A DNA stretch of 6,791 bases, taken from Pseudomonadota bacterium. Its GTDB lineage: Bacteria; Pseudomonadota; Gammaproteobacteria; Xanthomonadales; Rhodanobacteraceae. The position numbers were made by a program, and so were the translations under genes. The notes below the pieces were generated by a model. That model was not told the DNA's origin. It made no database searches and saw only the letters and a list, made by a program, of their open reading frames with translations. The DNA lies in NCBI GenBank assembly GCA_025351555.1, contig JANXVS010000454.1, positions 1 to 6,791 on the forward strand, written 5' to 3'. Positions 4,842 to 6,791 of the stretch are shown piece after piece (within the stretch, counting starts at the first letter, position 1; each line of letters opens with the position of its first letter).

Positions 4842-6146
4842 ATGTTTGCCTATTACCTCGAACTCGGCCTGCGCAGTCTCAAGCGCAACCCGATCCTGAC
4901 GGCGCTGATGGTGGTGGGCATCGCGCTCGGCATCGCCGCGAGCATGACGACGCTGACCGTGATGCATCTGATGGGCAGCGATCCCATTCCGTGGAAGAGC
5001 GCCAAATTGCATTACGTTCAGATGGATAACTGGAGTCCGGACAATCCGTACAACGATGACGGCCGGCCCCCCGATCAAGTGACGTACCGCGACGCGATCG
5101 CGCTGATGGAAGCCGGCAAGGCGGACAAACAAACGGCCATGTTCAAGATCTCGTTGCCGATTCAGCCGCAGAACAAGGAGCTCAAGCCATTTCAATCGCT
5201 CGGGCGAGTTGCCTCTGCGGATTTCTTCAGCATGTTCGAACCACGCTTCGAATACGGCGCGCCTTGGAATCATGATCAGGATGCAAGCCACGCTCGTGTC
5301 GTCGTGCTCGGCAAGGACATGAACGAAAAATTGTTCGGTGGCCAGGACAGCACTGGCAAGACCGTGCGCATGAACGGCATCGACTACAACATTGTCGGCG
5401 TGCTCGATGACTGGAAGCTGCGCTCGCGTTACTACGACCTGACCAATGGGGCCTTTACCGAACCGGACGAATTTTTCATGCCGTTCACTACGGCAATCGA
5501 TCTCAAGCAGCGATCCAGCGGCAACAACAGTTGCTGGAAAACGTCCGGTGAGGGCTGGGACGCGTACCTGAATTCGGACTGCATCTGGATCCAGATGTGG
5601 GTGCAGCTGGATTCGCCACTGCGGCTGACCGAATACAAATCGTTTCTCGACAACTACGTGAACGAGCAGAAAAAACTTGGCCGCTTTCCACGCCCGCTCA
5701 ACAACCGGCTGCTCAACGTCACCGAGTGGATGCGCGATCAGAAAGTCGTATCGCGTGACGTGGAAGTGCAGACCGGACTCGCGTTCGCATTTCTCGTCGT
5801 CTGTCTGGTCAACACGATCGGTCTGTTGCTGGCCAAATTCACGCGCAAGTCCGGAGAAATCGGCCTGCGCCGCGCGCTCGGTGCCAGTCGGCGCGAAGTG
5901 TTCACGCAATTCCTGATCGAATCGGGCGTCGTCGGCTTGACCGGCGGTTTCCTCGGCTTGCTGCTGACCGGCCTCGGCCTGCTCGCGGTGCGCGCTTTGT
6001 ATACCCAATACAAGTCCGTCGCCCAACTCGATTGGTCGATGGTCGTGGCCACCATCGTGCTCGCCATCGTGTCGGCCTTGCTTGCCGGCCTGTATCCGAC
6101 GTGGCGCGCCTGTCGCGTGCAGCCGGCGGCGCAACTGAAAGTCTAA
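4842..6146 (+). CDS. FtsX/MacB-like ABC transporter permease (first)
   Basis: A 434-residue inner-membrane permease with MacB topology: one N-terminal membrane helix (about 18-42), a large periplasmic domain (about 43-305) and three C-terminal helices (about 310-333, 357-385 and 398-420). The FtsX-family signature KSGEIGLRRALGASRREV (about 336-353) follows the second helix, and the protein ends in the typical YPTWRACRVQPAAQLKV. The periplasmic part includes a MacB_PCD-like stretch (SADFFSMFEPRFEYGAPW, VVVLGKDMNEKLFGG, IVGVLDDW). Cys231 and Cys247 could form a disulfide there. The ATG at 4842 is preceded by AGAGGA (4831-4836); longer in-frame starts upstream would overlap the ATPase gene and add a non-membrane tail, so they were rejected. 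Together with the second permease it probably forms a heterodimer driven by the ATPase. Confidence 0.93.
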   Translation: MFAYYLELGLRSLKRNPILTALMVVGIALGIAASMTTLTVMHLMGSDPIPWKSAKLHYVQMDNWSPDNPYNDDGRPPDQVTYRDAIALMEAGKADKQTAMFKISLPIQPQNKELKPFQSLGRVASADFFSMFEPRFEYGAPWNHDQDASHARVVVLGKDMNEKLFGGQDSTGKTVRMNGIDYNIVGVLDDWKLRSRYYDLTNGAFTEPDEFFMPFTTAIDLKQRSSGNNSCWKTSGEGWDAYLNSDCIWIQMWVQLDSPLRLTEYKSFLDNYVNEQKKLGRFPRPLNNRLLNVTEWMRDQKVVSRDVEVQTGLAFAFLVVCLVNTIGLLLAKFTRKSGEIGLRRALGASRREVFTQFLIESGVVGLTGGFLGLLLTGLGLLAVRALYTQYKSVAQLDWSMVVATIVLAIVSALLAGLYPTWRACRVQPAAQLKV

Positions 6147-6157
6147 GGGAGAACCGC

Positions 6158-6791
6158 ATGGAAATCCGTCCGATTATTTCTGCGCTGATGCGCAGCAAGG
6201 TGGCGATGATCCTCATCGGCCTGCAGGTCGCGCTGACTCTGGCGATCGTCTGCAATGCGCTGTTCATCATCACCCAGCGTCTTGAACTGATGAACCGGCC
6301 GAGCGGCATGAACGAGGCCGACACGTTCGCCTTCGGCAGCAGCGGATTCGGCCAGGGCTACGATGTGAAATCCGTCGAACTGGCGGATCTGGCGCTGCTC
6401 CGGCAGCTGCCGGGTGTGGCCGATGCAACGACGACGAACTCGGTGCCGATGAGCAACGGCGGCTGGAGCACCGGCATCAGCCTGCAGCCGAAACAGAAGA
6501 CCGAAACGGCGGATACGACGCTTTACTTCGTCGACTCGCACGGAGTGGACACGTTCGGCACAAAGCTCGTCGCCGGCCGCAATTTCAAACAGGACGAAAT
6601 CGCGTCGATGGAGCAGGGCAAGCATGTGCAGCCGCCGACGGTGATCGTTACCCAGGCGCTGGCCGACAAGCTGTTCCCCAATGGCGATGCGATCGGCAAG
6701 CAGATTTACCTGGAAGAGGAAGCCCCGACCAGCACGATCGTGGGTATCGTCGACCATCTGCAGGAACCGTGGGTCGAAGACAAGAGTATCG
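6158..6791 (+). CDS. FtsX/MacB-like ABC transporter permease (second, 3' end outside window)
   Basis: The frame is open from the ATG at 6158 to the right edge, 211 codons. A strong AAGGGAG (6145-6151) overlapping the stop of the previous gene is its ribosome binding site. Residues 16-38 form the N-terminal membrane helix (VAMILIGLQVALTLAIVCNALFI). The rest seen is a MacB_PCD-type periplasmic domain: LADLALLRQLPGVADAT (75-91), LVAGRNF (137-143), VIVTQALADKLFPNGDAIGKQI (162-183) and IVGIVDH (194-200). The C-terminal three helices and FtsX motif expected of the family would lie beyond the window. Divergence from the first permease suggests an asymmetric dimer rather than a recent duplication; this is inferred from reading the two proteins, not from an alignment. 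Confidence 0.92.
   Translation, partial: MEIRPIISALMRSKVAMILIGLQVALTLAIVCNALFIITQRLELMNRPSGMNEADTFAFGSSGFGQGYDVKSVELADLALLRQLPGVADATTTNSVPMSNGGWSTGISLQPKQKTETADTTLYFVDSHGVDTFGTKLVAGRNFKQDEIASMEQGKHVQPPTVIVTQALADKLFPNGDAIGKQIYLEEEAPTSTIVGIVDHLQEPWVEDKSI

Noticed and set aside
3908..4843. 311-codon open frame on the minus strand
   Set aside because: Antisense to the ATPase gene and the end of the adaptor gene, both of which have clear motifs.
4758..6134. 458-codon open frame on the minus strand
   Set aside because: It lies exactly antisense to the first permease gene, has a His/Arg/Gln-rich composition typical of GC-rich shadow frames and no recognisable domain.

Overview
The window is GC-rich DNA with tightly packed genes and looks like a gammaproteobacterial chromosome. 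The protein style, the sigma/anti-sigma/PDZ gene set and a near-perfect sigma-54 promoter suggest the Xanthomonadales (a Rhodanobacter- or Dyella-like organism). That placement is inference; there is no rRNA or other marker gene here.

The window holds two divergent operons separated by a 458 bp intergenic region. The left operon (minus strand, 2340 down to 1) encodes an ECF sigma factor, a single-pass membrane protein that is probably its anti-sigma factor (13 bp overlap with the sigma gene), and, 9 bp further on, an exported protein with an alanine-rich helical region and two PDZ domains but no protease domain in the part seen; this last gene runs off the left edge. The set looks like an envelope-sensing regulatory module.

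The right operon (plus strand, 2799 to 6791) encodes a MacA-like periplasmic adaptor, a MacB/LolD-type ATPase and two FtsX/MacB-type permeases; the second permease runs off the right edge. Gaps are 38, 10 and 11 bp, so this is one transcription unit for a tripartite ABC exporter. It is preceded by a textbook sigma-54 promoter (TGGCACG-N4-TTGCT, 2749-2764) and by a cluster of TGTCCGC/GCGGAC(A) half-sites at 2650-2697, placed as expected for an enhancer-binding activator. The exporter is therefore probably switched on by a dedicated sigma-54 activator not encoded in this window.

The intergenic region also holds a 272 bp palindromic MITE-like element (2341-2612) with 33 bp terminal inverted repeats (31/33 matching) and two internal hairpin arms. 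It abuts the ATG of the sigma gene. An unused AGGAGG motif on the sigma strand lies just outside its far end, suggesting that the element inserted between the original ribosome binding site and the start codon, or otherwise rewired sigma expression.
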